Source of the DNA: Akkermansia muciniphila
Lineage (GTDB): Bacteria; Verrucomicrobiota; Verrucomicrobiia; Limisphaerales; SXTU01
NCBI GenBank assembly: GCA_945874145.1
Contig: CAMCFN010000044.1
Span: 1 to 33,030, forward strand
DNA length: 33,030 nt
Direction of reading: 5' to 3'
Made by a program: the position numbers and the translations under genes. The notes beneath the pieces are model-generated. The model did not search any database and was not told where the DNA came from. It saw nothing but the letters and a program-made list of their open reading frames with translations. This document shows, piece after piece, positions 6,029-13,027 of the stretch; positions within the stretch are counted from its first letter, which is position 1; each line of letters starts with the position of its first letter.

Positions 6029-7069
6029 TCACCGTGCCTTCACCTGCGTCCACGCCTCGTCATATAACTTTGTCTTCGCGCCAAGGTCTTCGAGGAACTC
6101 CAGCTTCGCCATCACGTTGGCGGGCGGATAGATGGCCGGATTTTTTGCGTCCTCCGGCTTGATGAAGGGCTTGGCGGCCGCGTTGGGCGTGGCGAATTGC
6201 AGGAAGTTGGAAAGCCGCGCTCCGATCTTAGCGTCCAGCACGTAGTTGATGAACTGCTCGGCCCGGTCACGGTGCGGGGCTTTCGCGGGGATGCACAGGT
6301 TGTCCACCCAGATCTGGCTGCCCTCGCGCGGGATGAGGTAACGCAGCGTCGGGTCGTCGGTCATCGCCCGGGCGGCCTCGCCGCTATACACGATGGCGGC
6401 GTCGGCGAGCTTGCCGGTGATTTTGTTCTTCGCGCCGACACTGCCGTCGAAGCCCACGGCGCGCTGTTTGGCGGCGATGACCAGATCGCGCGCCTCCTTC
6501 AGGTGGGGGATGTCGACTGAGTTCAGGCTGTGGCCCTTGAACTTCAGCGCCGCTCCGAGGCAGTCGCGCACGGAGTCGATGAGCACGAACTTCCCCGGCT
6601 GCTGGCTGGCGTCGAAGACCAGCGCCCAGCTCTCGGGATAAGCTTTGCCCGTGACTGGCCGCAGCAGGATGCCCACGGTGCCCCACTGGTAAGGGACGCT
6701 GAACCGGTTCCCTCGATCATAAGGCGGGTTGGCAAACTTCGCGTCGAGGTTGCGGAGGTTGGGTAGGTTCGGGTGCCGCAGCGGCGCGAGGAGTTGAAGC
6801 TTCACCATCGTCGGCACGAGATGGTCGGGCGGCACGACCAGATCGTAGGCGGCACCACCGCTGGCTTGAAGCTTGGCGAGCATGGACTCCGCGTCTTCGT
6901 AGACATCCACCGTGACCTTGCAGGCGAATTTCTGCTCGAACTCCTTCACCACCTCGGGGTCGAGATATTCGCTCCAGATGAAGATGTTGAGCCGGGCCTC
7001 GGCGGCGGATACCAGGCCGGTCAAACCGAGTCCAAGTGCGAGTGAAACGGCGGCAAAAAGAGCACGCAT
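6029..7069 (-). CDS. PotD/PotF-type polyamine ABC-transporter substrate-binding protein (346 aa)
   Basis: A Sec signal peptide (about residues 1-23, LVSA before AEARLN) precedes a type II periplasmic binding fold. The start of the mature domain, LNIFIWSEYLDPEVVKEFEQKF, is the hallmark of the spermidine/putrescine-binding PotD/PotF family. Later blocks also fit: YDLVVPPDHLVPTM, VPYQWGTVGILLR and AAIVYSGEAARAM. Length is typical. In the canonical system this protein delivers polyamine to PotA/PotB/PotC, but no permease or ATPase gene is present on either side. It is divergent from bioB, with 129 bases between starts. Ligand specificity cannot be read from sequence alone: related members bind other cationic compounds. 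There is no lipobox. Confidence 0.88.
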   Translation of the reverse strand: MRALFAAVSLALGLGLTGLVSAAEARLNIFIWSEYLDPEVVKEFEQKFACKVTVDVYEDAESMLAKLQASGGAAYDLVVPPDHLVPTMVKLQLLAPLRHPNLPNLRNLDAKFANPPYDRGNRFSVPYQWGTVGILLRPVTGKAYPESWALVFDASQQPGKFVLIDSVRDCLGAALKFKGHSLNSVDIPHLKEARDLVIAAKQRAVGFDGSVGAKNKITGKLADAAIVYSGEAARAMTDDPTLRYLIPREGSQIWVDNLCIPAKAPHRDRAEQFINYVLDAKIGARLSNFLQFATPNAAAKPFIKPEDAKNPAIYPPANVMAKLEFLEDLGAKTKLYDEAWTQVKAR

Positions 7070-7198
7070 GAGTTGAGTAGGCAGGGCAGGGCAGGGGAGT
7101 TCAACGGGAAAAACGGCTTCCTCGAGCAGAACAGGCCGGCAGCCCGACCGACGTTGAACGCGCTTGCCTTGCGGCTTCCCTGCACTATCCTGTCAACC

Positions 7199-8293
7199 AT
7201 GCAATCGAGCTCGTTTGACGCCACCATCCACGAACGCCTCTCGGCCCTTGGCCAGCGGGTGCTCCACGGCGGGCGCATTGACCGTGAGGAGGCGCTGTGG
7301 CTCTTCCAGTTGGAGGACACCGCCGACATCTTTGAGCTGATGGCCTGGGCCAACCGCATCCGCGAGCACTACAAGGGCAACAAAATCCACCTCTGCTCCA
7401 TCGTCAACGCCAAGGCCGGGGCTTGCTCGGAGAATTGCAGCTTCTGCGCGCAGTCTGCCTTCCACCAAACGGCCTCCCCGCGCTACGGCTTCGTGGACCC
7501 GGAGCCCGTCGTCGCGGCCGCCGAGGAAGCGAACCGCCATGGCGTCACCGCGGTCGGCCTCGTCGCTGCGTGGAAGGGCCTCAAAGAGGGGCCGATGCTC
7601 GATGAAGTCTGCGACCGCATCGCCGAACTCAAGGCCACGGGCAAGACCCGCCCCGATGCCTCCCTCGGCCTCATCAAAAGCCAGACCGTCGCCGACCGCC
7701 TCAAGTCCGCCGGCCTCGAATGCTACGGCCACAACCTCGAAAGCTCCCGCCGCTTCTTCCCCCAGACCTGCACCACGCACACCTTCGACGACCGCCTTGA
7801 AACCATCGGCTACTTGAAGAAAGCCGGCATCAAGATCTGCTCCGGCGGCATCATCGGCATGGGCGAGACCCGCGAAGACCGCTGCGACCTCGCGCTGTCC
7901 CTGCGCGAGATTGGCGCGAACGTCTGCCCCATCAACATCCTCAACCCCATCCCTGGCACCCCCTTCGAGAAGCTCACGCCGCTGCCCCCGATGGAAATCC
8001 TCAAGACCATCGCCTGCTTCCGCTTCGTCCTGCCCCGGCAGGAAATCATGATCGCCGGCGGCCGCACCATCAACCTGCGCGACCTCCAGAGCATGATCTT
8101 CGCGGCCGGTGCCAGCGCCCTCATGGTCGGCAACTACCTCACCACGCTCAACCAGTCCGTGGAAAAAGACCTCCAGATGCTCAAGGACCTCGGCCTGGAT
8201 CCGAACTGGGAAGGCCATGACTTCGCCGACCAAGCCGAGGGCGGCTGCGGTTGCGGCGAAAAGACCTGCGAGACCGCTGCGGTCTCCGCCTGA
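7199..8293 (+). CDS. bioB: biotin synthase (364 aa)
   Basis: Biotin synthase is a radical-SAM enzyme that inserts sulfur into dethiobiotin in the last step of biotin synthesis. The [4Fe-4S]/SAM motif C-x3-C-x2-C is at Cys76, Cys80 and Cys83 (GACSENCSFCAQS). Other family blocks are NLESSRRFF, ICSGGIIGMGETREDR and the arginine in IMIAGGRTINLRDLQ associated with the [2Fe-2S] cluster. The C-terminus has an unusual Cys-rich tail (GGCGCGEKTC). ATG 7199 gives the usual family length; the frame is open upstream but that stretch has no family resemblance. No other bio gene is adjacent. A hairpin followed by a short T run lies after the stop. Confidence 0.96.
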   Translation: MQSSSFDATIHERLSALGQRVLHGGRIDREEALWLFQLEDTADIFELMAWANRIREHYKGNKIHLCSIVNAKAGACSENCSFCAQSAFHQTASPRYGFVDPEPVVAAAEEANRHGVTAVGLVAAWKGLKEGPMLDEVCDRIAELKATGKTRPDASLGLIKSQTVADRLKSAGLECYGHNLESSRRFFPQTCTTHTFDDRLETIGYLKKAGIKICSGGIIGMGETREDRCDLALSLREIGANVCPINILNPIPGTPFEKLTPLPPMEILKTIACFRFVLPRQEIMIAGGRTINLRDLQSMIFAAGASALMVGNYLTTLNQSVEKDLQMLKDLGLDPNWEGHDFADQAEGGCGCGEKTCETAAVSA

Positions 8294-8305
8294 TGAGGCA
8301 CGTGA

Positions 8306-8335
8306 GCCTGACTGCCCGGCTCCTCAGGCGGTTTT
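8306..8335 (+). terminator. candidate intrinsic terminator of bioB
   Basis: GCCTGA (8306-8311) pairs with TCAGGC (8324-8329) around a 12-base loop, followed by GGTTTT. The stem is short and the T run is only four bases, so termination efficiency is uncertain. Confidence 0.4.
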
Positions 8336-8374
8336 AAGATTGACCCGCTGTGTGCCTGGTAATTCTGTTCCAGT

Positions 8375-9148
8375 ATGAATTCACTGGTTCCCTTTGCCTG
8401 GCAGGTGCCCGGAGTTTTCCGTTCTCGCATTGGTGATCGGGCCGGGCGGCAGCGGATCATGACCGCCGAGGGGCACCTGTTGATCCTCCTCCACAAAGTG
8501 CCTCGTGCCGGGGTGGCGGAGCGGGAGTTCGTGCTGTTCTGGCGCGATGCGAAGGGCGACTGGCTGGCCACCGAGTCGGGTTCCGGACTTGGTGCGCTGC
8601 ACGCCCACTTTGAACAGTGGCGCAAAGTGATTGATGAGCTGGAAGATTTGATGGCCGAGCCGCCGCAGGCCGCCAACTACTTCAGCGTGCTGCAACGAAC
8701 CTCCCCCCTGCTGCACACCATCCGCAACACCTGCCGCACGATGCAGGAAGCGCGCGAGGCTTGCTCCGACCGGGACCTGCTCCTCGCGCGTGACGAGGCC
8801 GGCGAGCTGGAGCGGGCCGTGGACCTCCTGCACACGGATGCCAAGAACGGAATGGAGTTCATGATCGCCCGCCAAGGAGAGGAGGAGGCCTGCCGTTCGG
8901 CCCAACTGGTGCTCATGGGCCACCGCTTGAATCTGCTCGCCGCCATCTTCCTCCCGCTCACGGCGCTTGGCTCCGTCTTCAGCATGCAACTCTCGAGCGG
9001 CTTGGAGCGCTGGAACGCCCCGTGGGCCTTCTGGTGTTTGGCGGGCGGGGCCTTGCTCACTGGCTTGACCCTCGTCGCGGCGATCTTTCTCGAAATGCAC
9101 CGCCTGCAAAAGCCCCAGCCGCCTCGCCGACGGAAGCTTCCCAAATAA
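8375..9148 (+). CDS. CorA-like membrane protein lacking the GMN signature (257 aa)
   Basis: The layout is that of the CorA magnesium/cobalt channel superfamily: a soluble mixed N-terminal half, a long helical region (about residues 76-185) and two C-terminal membrane segments (about 185-202, LNLLAAIFLPLTALGSVF, and 217-239). In true CorA the first membrane helix ends with Gly-Met-Asn, which forms the selectivity filter. Here the corresponding residues are Ser203-Met204-Gln205. The protein is also shorter than CorA (usually over 310 residues). It may therefore be a divergent transporter of the ZntB/CorA-like group or no longer a channel. It is monocistronic, 81 bases after bioB. Confidence 0.65.
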   Translation: MNSLVPFAWQVPGVFRSRIGDRAGRQRIMTAEGHLLILLHKVPRAGVAEREFVLFWRDAKGDWLATESGSGLGALHAHFEQWRKVIDELEDLMAEPPQAANYFSVLQRTSPLLHTIRNTCRTMQEAREACSDRDLLLARDEAGELERAVDLLHTDAKNGMEFMIARQGEEEACRSAQLVLMGHRLNLLAAIFLPLTALGSVFSMQLSSGLERWNAPWAFWCLAGGALLTGLTLVAAIFLEMHRLQKPQPPRRRKLPK

Positions 9149-9253
9149 AGCGGGCCGGCCTACCTAACCCCGCCTCCCACCGACGGAAGTCACCCCTCGG
9201 GACAGCGAGCCCGCGCACTTGAAAACGGCCACTTCCCTTGGCAACTTCCGCCC

Positions 9254-9754
9254 ATGAACCCCGACCTCGACCGCCTCCGCGCCGTCGCGCGGAAAGAACC
9301 CGCCATCGGCGCGCTCTTGGACCTCCTGCGGCGCGGACGCGTGCGCGGCAACCACACCGTCCTCCGTCCGCTCGCCGCCCGCTTCGGCGACGACACCGGC
9401 GACCACACCCGCTTCGAGACCCTCGTCACCGCCTGCCGGCTGTTGGAGAACTGCGGCATGGGCCAGCTCCTTCAACCCACGCGCGCCCACCGCGCCCGCT
9501 TCGTCTGGGCCGTCCACCCGCACGTCCTGCGTGATGGCCTGGCCAGCGACGCCATCGTCCTCCAGCCCCAGCACTACCTCAAGGGCGCCCCGCCCCCCGA
9601 CGCCGCCCCCGCGCCACCCCGCCAGGGCTGGCAACGCCACACCTTCCCCCTCCGCCCCTCCGCCCCGATAACCTTGGAGCTTCCCGAGGACCTCTCGGAG
9701 CAAGAAGCCAAGCGCTTGGGCCATTTCCTCCTCGCCCTCGCCACCGGCAAGTAG
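9254..9754 (+). CDS. hypothetical protein (166 aa)
   Basis: The protein is Arg-, Ala- and Pro-rich. Its N-terminal half looks helical and resembles a small helix-turn-helix-like bundle (FETLVTACRLLENCGMGQLL). A Pro-rich linker (GAPPPDAAPAPPRQG) leads to a short C-terminal module, ITLELPEDLSEQEAKRLGHFL, that looks like the end of many bacterial regulators of unknown function. No membrane segment or signal peptide is visible. I recognise no named family, and function is unknown. Codon use fits its neighbours. It starts about 105 bases after the CorA-like gene, without a Shine-Dalgarno site. Confidence 0.65.
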   Translation: MNPDLDRLRAVARKEPAIGALLDLLRRGRVRGNHTVLRPLAARFGDDTGDHTRFETLVTACRLLENCGMGQLLQPTRAHRARFVWAVHPHVLRDGLASDAIVLQPQHYLKGAPPPDAAPAPPRQGWQRHTFPLRPSAPITLELPEDLSEQEAKRLGHFLLALATGK

Positions 9755-9779
9755 AGATCTCCGCAAAAGTCGCTCGTGT

Positions 9780-9855
9780 TGTAGCGGCGGTCTGTGACCG
9801 CCGTCGGTTCTCGCTCAAATGCATCAAGCGTCGGCGCTCACAGAGCGCCGCTACA
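9780..9855. repeat. nested palindrome pair, TGTAGCGGCG...CGCCGCTACA
   Basis: The left arm 9780-9803 (TGTAGCGGCGGTCTGTGACC plus GCCG) and right arm 9832-9855 (CGGCGCTCACAGAGCGCCGC plus TACA) are reverse complements except at two positions. Each arm is also a hairpin: CGGCGGTC-TGTG-ACCGCCG on the left and CGGCGCTC-ACAG-AGCGCCG on the right. The two differences preserve pairing within each arm. Confidence 0.8.
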
Positions 9856-10241
9856 GCGCTTCCGCAGTCGCATCAAGCAATTCGGTCCGTAAAACAAGTT
9901 GCCAAAATGACCTGTCAGGTGAATCGGATGGCCTTAACTGTTAGGATGAAGGACTGAAAAGTTAATTGGATGACGGAACTAGTTACGGTAACGGCATGAC
10001 CAGTTCGTATAAGAGAACGGTAAGCTTCCGTTCTGGCATGAACACCTGCTCTCAACATTAAAATACCGGCAGTCCAAGGCATCCGGTCGGCTCATGCCAT
10101 CATCCTATCGACTGGACAAACGGTTCACCAAACTGGCGTTCACATCCGCGTCACTGCTCTTTGCAACAGCGCGCCTCAGCGGGCTGTATTCTTCACTGAC
10201 CAACCGCCAACCCGGCCCGATAGCACCTTGCAGCGTGAAGC

Positions 10242-10372
10242 GCCTCCCCTCTCCCTCCGAGGGAGAGGGGCAGGGTGAGGGTGAAAACGTTGAAGTCTCA
10301 AAGCGAGCGGACACCTGACGACTCCGTGGCCGTTCTCCCTCACCTCGTTCCTCTCCCGCTGGGAGAGGAGGG
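10242..10372. repeat. two palindromes of the CCCTCTCCC/GGGAGAGGG family
   Basis: The first copy at 10242-10289 (CCTCCCCTCTCCCTCCGAGG, then GGGTGAGGG) and the second at 10331-10372 (CGTTCTCCCTCACC, then CTGGGAGAGGAGG) lie about 40 bases apart. Read together, they resemble the two ends of an element such as that at 2345-2485 with a shorter centre. Confidence 0.65.
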
Positions 10373-10390
10373 CCGCGCGACCGCGCCGCC

Positions 10391-10459
10391 GTAGTCGCAA
10401 CCTTCAGGTTGCGCGTCAATCTTCGCCTTCCTGACGCGCAGGCTAAAGCCTTCGACTGC
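10391..10459. repeat. nested palindrome pair with different inner palindromes
   Basis: The outer ends pair: GTAGTCG and GCGCGTCA on the left (10391-10418) against TGACGCGC and CGACTGC on the right (10432-10459). The inner palindromes differ: CAACCTTCAGGTTG on the left and AGGCTAAAGCCT on the right. Confidence 0.65.
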
Positions 10460-10674
10460 GAGTGCGCGTAGTTTAGCCCCCCGCCCTCGGGCTGTGTGGC
10501 GCACGGGAGCCAAGGACGCTGCGCGCGGAGCGACCGGACCTTCGCAATCCGCCACCGGCTAAAGCCGGGACACCAAACGGGGGCCACCGCGTCGGGACAG
10601 CCGCGCCCGGCCGACCCGGTGTCTGACCTTTCTCCCTATCTTCCGACTCGTATATCCTATCTGCCATCCACGGC

Positions 10675-11172
10675 TCACTGCCCCTGCTCCCCTTCAGCCA
10701 GTTTGCGGCGAATGACGGCCAACCATTCTTTTGTGACGATAGTATGTGGGTGGTCTGGCCCGAGTGTGGCCAGTAATCCCTGCACCACGCGTTCTTCGAT
10801 CCGCTCGGCTCCCGCCCAATCGCCTTTCATTGCAATCGGACCGCTCAGATAGCTCATGCATTCCAGCGTGTCAGGGTGCTCAGGTCCCAGCGTGCGCTCC
10901 CGCACTGCCAGTGCGCGTCGAAACAGCGGCTCCGCTTCGCTTGATTTACCCTGAGACTGTAACACAATGGCGACTTTTATCAGGCTTATCAAAGTGTCGG
11001 AGTGCTCGATGCCGATGGTGCGTTCACGGATGGAAAGGTTAAGTCGCAAGATTGACTCGGCGGCCTTGTAGTCGCGCAGGTCGAAGAGTTGCTGGCCGAG
11101 CTGATCTCGCACTTCGCACGCAGCAGGGGTCTCGTCTTCGCTAGGATCCTCGGGTTGCTGACGGTCGTCCAT
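10675..11172 (-). CDS. tetratricopeptide-repeat protein, kinesin-light-chain type (165 aa)
   Basis: At least two full 42-residue TPR units of the kinesin-light-chain (TPR_10/TPR_12) kind are visible: AESILRLNLSIRERTIGIEHSDTL and AEPLFRRALAVRERTLGPEHPDTL, the second followed by a partial third ending LGPDHPHTI. The N-terminus is acidic and probably disordered (DDRQQPEDPSEDETPA). There is no signal peptide or membrane segment. TPRs of this class are protein-interaction scaffolds; the partner is unknown. The protein is short and might be a fragment of a longer TPR protein, but its start and end look natural. It is isolated among repeats. Confidence 0.75.
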   Translation of the reverse strand: MDDRQQPEDPSEDETPAACEVRDQLGQQLFDLRDYKAAESILRLNLSIRERTIGIEHSDTLISLIKVAIVLQSQGKSSEAEPLFRRALAVRERTLGPEHPDTLECMSYLSGPIAMKGDWAGAERIEERVVQGLLATLGPDHPHTIVTKEWLAVIRRKLAEGEQGQ

Positions 11173-11271
11173 GTGACGCGGATGGTGTTAGGTGCGCAGT
11201 AGATTTGCCCGCTATCTTCGGGACTTCAACGGCAATTTCACGAGCAGGTCATGAAATACGCGCGGCTGTTC

Positions 11272-11350
11272 CTGCTCTTAATCCTAATCCTAATCCTGCT
11301 CTCTTGGCGGGAAAGGGGAGGAGCAGGATTAGGATTAAGATTAGGAGCAG
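11272..11350. repeat. 30-bp inverted repeat of CTAATCC units upstream of the NHL gene
   Basis: The left arm 11272-11301 contains CTTAATCCTAATCCTAATCC followed by TGCTC. The right arm 11321-11350 is its reverse complement at 28 of 30 positions. The 19-base loop is G-rich. It lies 64 bases before the NHL-repeat gene and could fold into a long hairpin in either DNA or the transcript leader. Confidence 0.8.
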
Positions 11351-11413
11351 GAGCGGAGGGCTTGGGCGTGCTTGAAGCACCGTTCACTTCACTGCGTCCA
11401 CTTCCGACACAAC

Positions 11414-12538
11414 ATGAACCAAGACCATTATCTCTTCCCGCGCCGCTTGACCCGCCGCGATTTTCTCAAAACTTCCTCCGCTCTGCTCGCGGCTCCCGCG
11501 TTGGCGGGCGCGCAGTCGGGGGCGGCCCAGCGCATCGGGTCGGGGAAGTGGACTTACACGTTGGATGAGGCGTGGGGCAAGTTGCCGGCGGGCATGAAAT
11601 ACGGGCTGGGGTGCGGGGTGGTCGTGGATGCGCGCGATAATGTCTATGTGACGTCGCGGTCGGCCAGCCCGTGCGTGGCGGTGTTCAGTCGCGAGGGGAA
11701 ATTGCTGGAGACGTGGAGCAAGGATTTCGGGGACAAGATTGGCGGTTACTCGGCGGACCAGGTTTCCAGCACGGCGCATTGCTTGTATTGGAGCAAGGAG
11801 GGTAAGGACGAGTTTCTTTACTTCACGGAGAACGTGGCGTCCGGCGGGAAGGACGCGGAGGGGAAGGACAAGCCGGCGCTGGGCAAGCGGGTTTACAAGA
11901 CGGACCTCAAGGGCAAGGTGCTTTACACCATCGGCAACGTGGCGAAGGAGTCGGGCACGTCGCAGAAGTTTGACTGGACGAATCCGACGGATGTGGCGGT
12001 GGCGGCGAACGGGGATATTTACGTGGTGGATGGTTATGGCAGTCAGCGGGTGAGCCGGTTCGACAAGAACTGGAAGCATCTCAAGACGATTGGCGGTCGC
12101 GCGGACAAGGATGCGCCCAAGGGCGCGAACGCGCCGCACGGGACGTTCAGCACCTGCCACGGGATTTGGGTGAGCACGGTCGGGAGCGAGCCGGAGATCT
12201 TCATCGCGGACCGGGCGAACGGGCGGATTGAGATTTTCTCACTCGACCTCGTGTATCGCCGGACGATTCCTGACTTCAAGGCCCCCTGTTGCTTCTACCA
12301 GCACGCCGGACACACCTATGTGCCGGAGCTGGGCGCGCGGGTGAGCATTCTGGACAGCACGGGCAAGATCGTCGCGCGGCTGGGCGACGGCGCGGCGGTG
12401 CCGAAGGAGGAGAAGGACAAGCGCGTGGAGTTCATCGCACCGCACGCGCTCACGGTGGACTCGAAGGGCGACCTCTACGTGGTGGAGTGGGTGCCGCAGG
12501 GGCGGGTGCGGAAGTTCCGGCACACGCCGATGGACTGA
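11414..12538 (+). CDS. Tat-exported NHL-repeat beta-propeller protein (374 aa)
   Basis: The N-terminus carries a twin-arginine signal, TRRDFLK at about residues 13-19, followed by a hydrophobic stretch ending LAGAQ. The mature part has several NHL-type propeller blades recognisable by V-x-x-D/N-G-D-I/L-Y-V-V-D/E motifs: VVVDARDNVYVTSR, VAVAANGDIYVVDGYGSQRV, IFIADRANGRIEIF and LTVDSKGDLYVVEW. The last blades resemble peptidyl-amidoglycolate lyase-like propellers, but the function is not determined. The frame is open slightly upstream; ATG 11414 is chosen because it gives a standard Tat peptide. Tat export suggests a folded or cofactor-bearing periplasmic protein. A strong inverted repeat precedes it. 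Confidence 0.85.
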   Translation: MNQDHYLFPRRLTRRDFLKTSSALLAAPALAGAQSGAAQRIGSGKWTYTLDEAWGKLPAGMKYGLGCGVVVDARDNVYVTSRSASPCVAVFSREGKLLETWSKDFGDKIGGYSADQVSSTAHCLYWSKEGKDEFLYFTENVASGGKDAEGKDKPALGKRVYKTDLKGKVLYTIGNVAKESGTSQKFDWTNPTDVAVAANGDIYVVDGYGSQRVSRFDKNWKHLKTIGGRADKDAPKGANAPHGTFSTCHGIWVSTVGSEPEIFIADRANGRIEIFSLDLVYRRTIPDFKAPCCFYQHAGHTYVPELGARVSILDSTGKIVARLGDGAAVPKEEKDKRVEFIAPHALTVDSKGDLYVVEWVPQGRVRKFRHTPMD

Positions 12539-12561
12539 GCAGACGGGTTGCGGATGTAAGG

Positions 12562-12632
12562 GGAGCGCCGATCTCCCCGAGCAGACGCGTCGATGAAAGG
12601 CCGACTCAAGCCGGGTCGGAGATCGGCGCTCC
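12562..12632. repeat. 15-bp perfect inverted repeat GGAGCGCCGATCTCC
   Basis: GGAGCGCCGATCTCC (12562-12576) and GGAGATCGGCGCTCC (12618-12632) are exact reverse complements, 41 bases apart, just after the NHL gene and before the stop of the convergent small gene. It may act as a shared terminator-like structure. Confidence 0.75.
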
Positions 12633-12664
12633 GCGCGTCACTCCCCGGCCGCAGCTTCGAGGTG

Positions 12665-12886
12665 TCAGCGGGCGGAGAGGTGCATTTCCTGCGGTTGCGA
12701 CTTGCCCGCGAGCGCCTTGGCGGCGAGTTCGCAGCAGCAATCGTGTGCTTCCGGCGCGCCGGTTTGCGGCAGGCTGGCCAGATCCTCGGCCTCGTTCTTG
12801 GTGATGTAGTGCCGCATGATGACGATGTAGACGCTGGGCAGGCTGGCGGCGGCGAGGAAGATGAGCAACTCAGAGAACTTGATCAT
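12665..12886 (-). CDS. small membrane protein with CCC cluster (73 aa)
   Basis: ATG 12886 gives MIKFSELLIFLAAASLPSVY, a single N-terminal membrane helix, then a short basic stretch (MRHYITKNEAED) and a soluble tail with three consecutive cysteines (HDCCCELAAKAL). A purine-rich AGAAAG lies six bases before the ATG. The frame is open further upstream to 12982 but that extension has no coding character. No family was recognised. The cysteine cluster in a short membrane-anchored protein suggests metal or haem binding or a disulfide role, which is speculation. It lies between the NHL gene and a secreted hydrolase. Confidence 0.5.
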   Translation of the reverse strand: MIKFSELLIFLAAASLPSVYIVIMRHYITKNEAEDLASLPQTGAPEAHDCCCELAAKALAGKSQPQEMHLSAR

Positions 12887-13027
12887 AATGGGCTTTCTAT
12901 GTTTCAGGCCGCTACCCGCAGCCTGCGGTTCTTTGCGTGAACCGGACGCTGTTTGTGAATAGCCCTGCGGGCAGCGGAGCACTCCACGGTTATTGCCCGA
13001 CTCTCCACCATTCTTGACCGGTGCGGA

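Larger units (their letters stand above)
9755..10674. other. 0.9-kb intergenic region with several palindromic repeats and an AT-richer segment
   Basis: I see no supported gene. The region contains a nested palindrome pair (9780-9855), an AT-richer anonymous segment of about 350 bases (9860-10210) with a small GAACGG/CCGTTC hairpin at 10015-10033, two members of the CCCTCTCCC family (10242-10289, 10331-10372) and a second nested palindrome pair (10391-10459). A short plus-strand frame at 10094-10318 runs into a repeat and has no family resemblance. The AT-richer segment could be a decayed insertion. Confidence 0.6.

Noticed and set aside
7164..7188. Possible bioB promoter (TTGCCT with CACTAT)
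   Set aside because: The spacing of 13 bases between the two boxes is too short for a sigma-70 promoter.
10094..10318. Short plus-strand frame (74 codons) in the 0.9-kb intergenic region
   Set aside because: Its second half is a palindromic repeat and the first half has no family resemblance or ribosome site.
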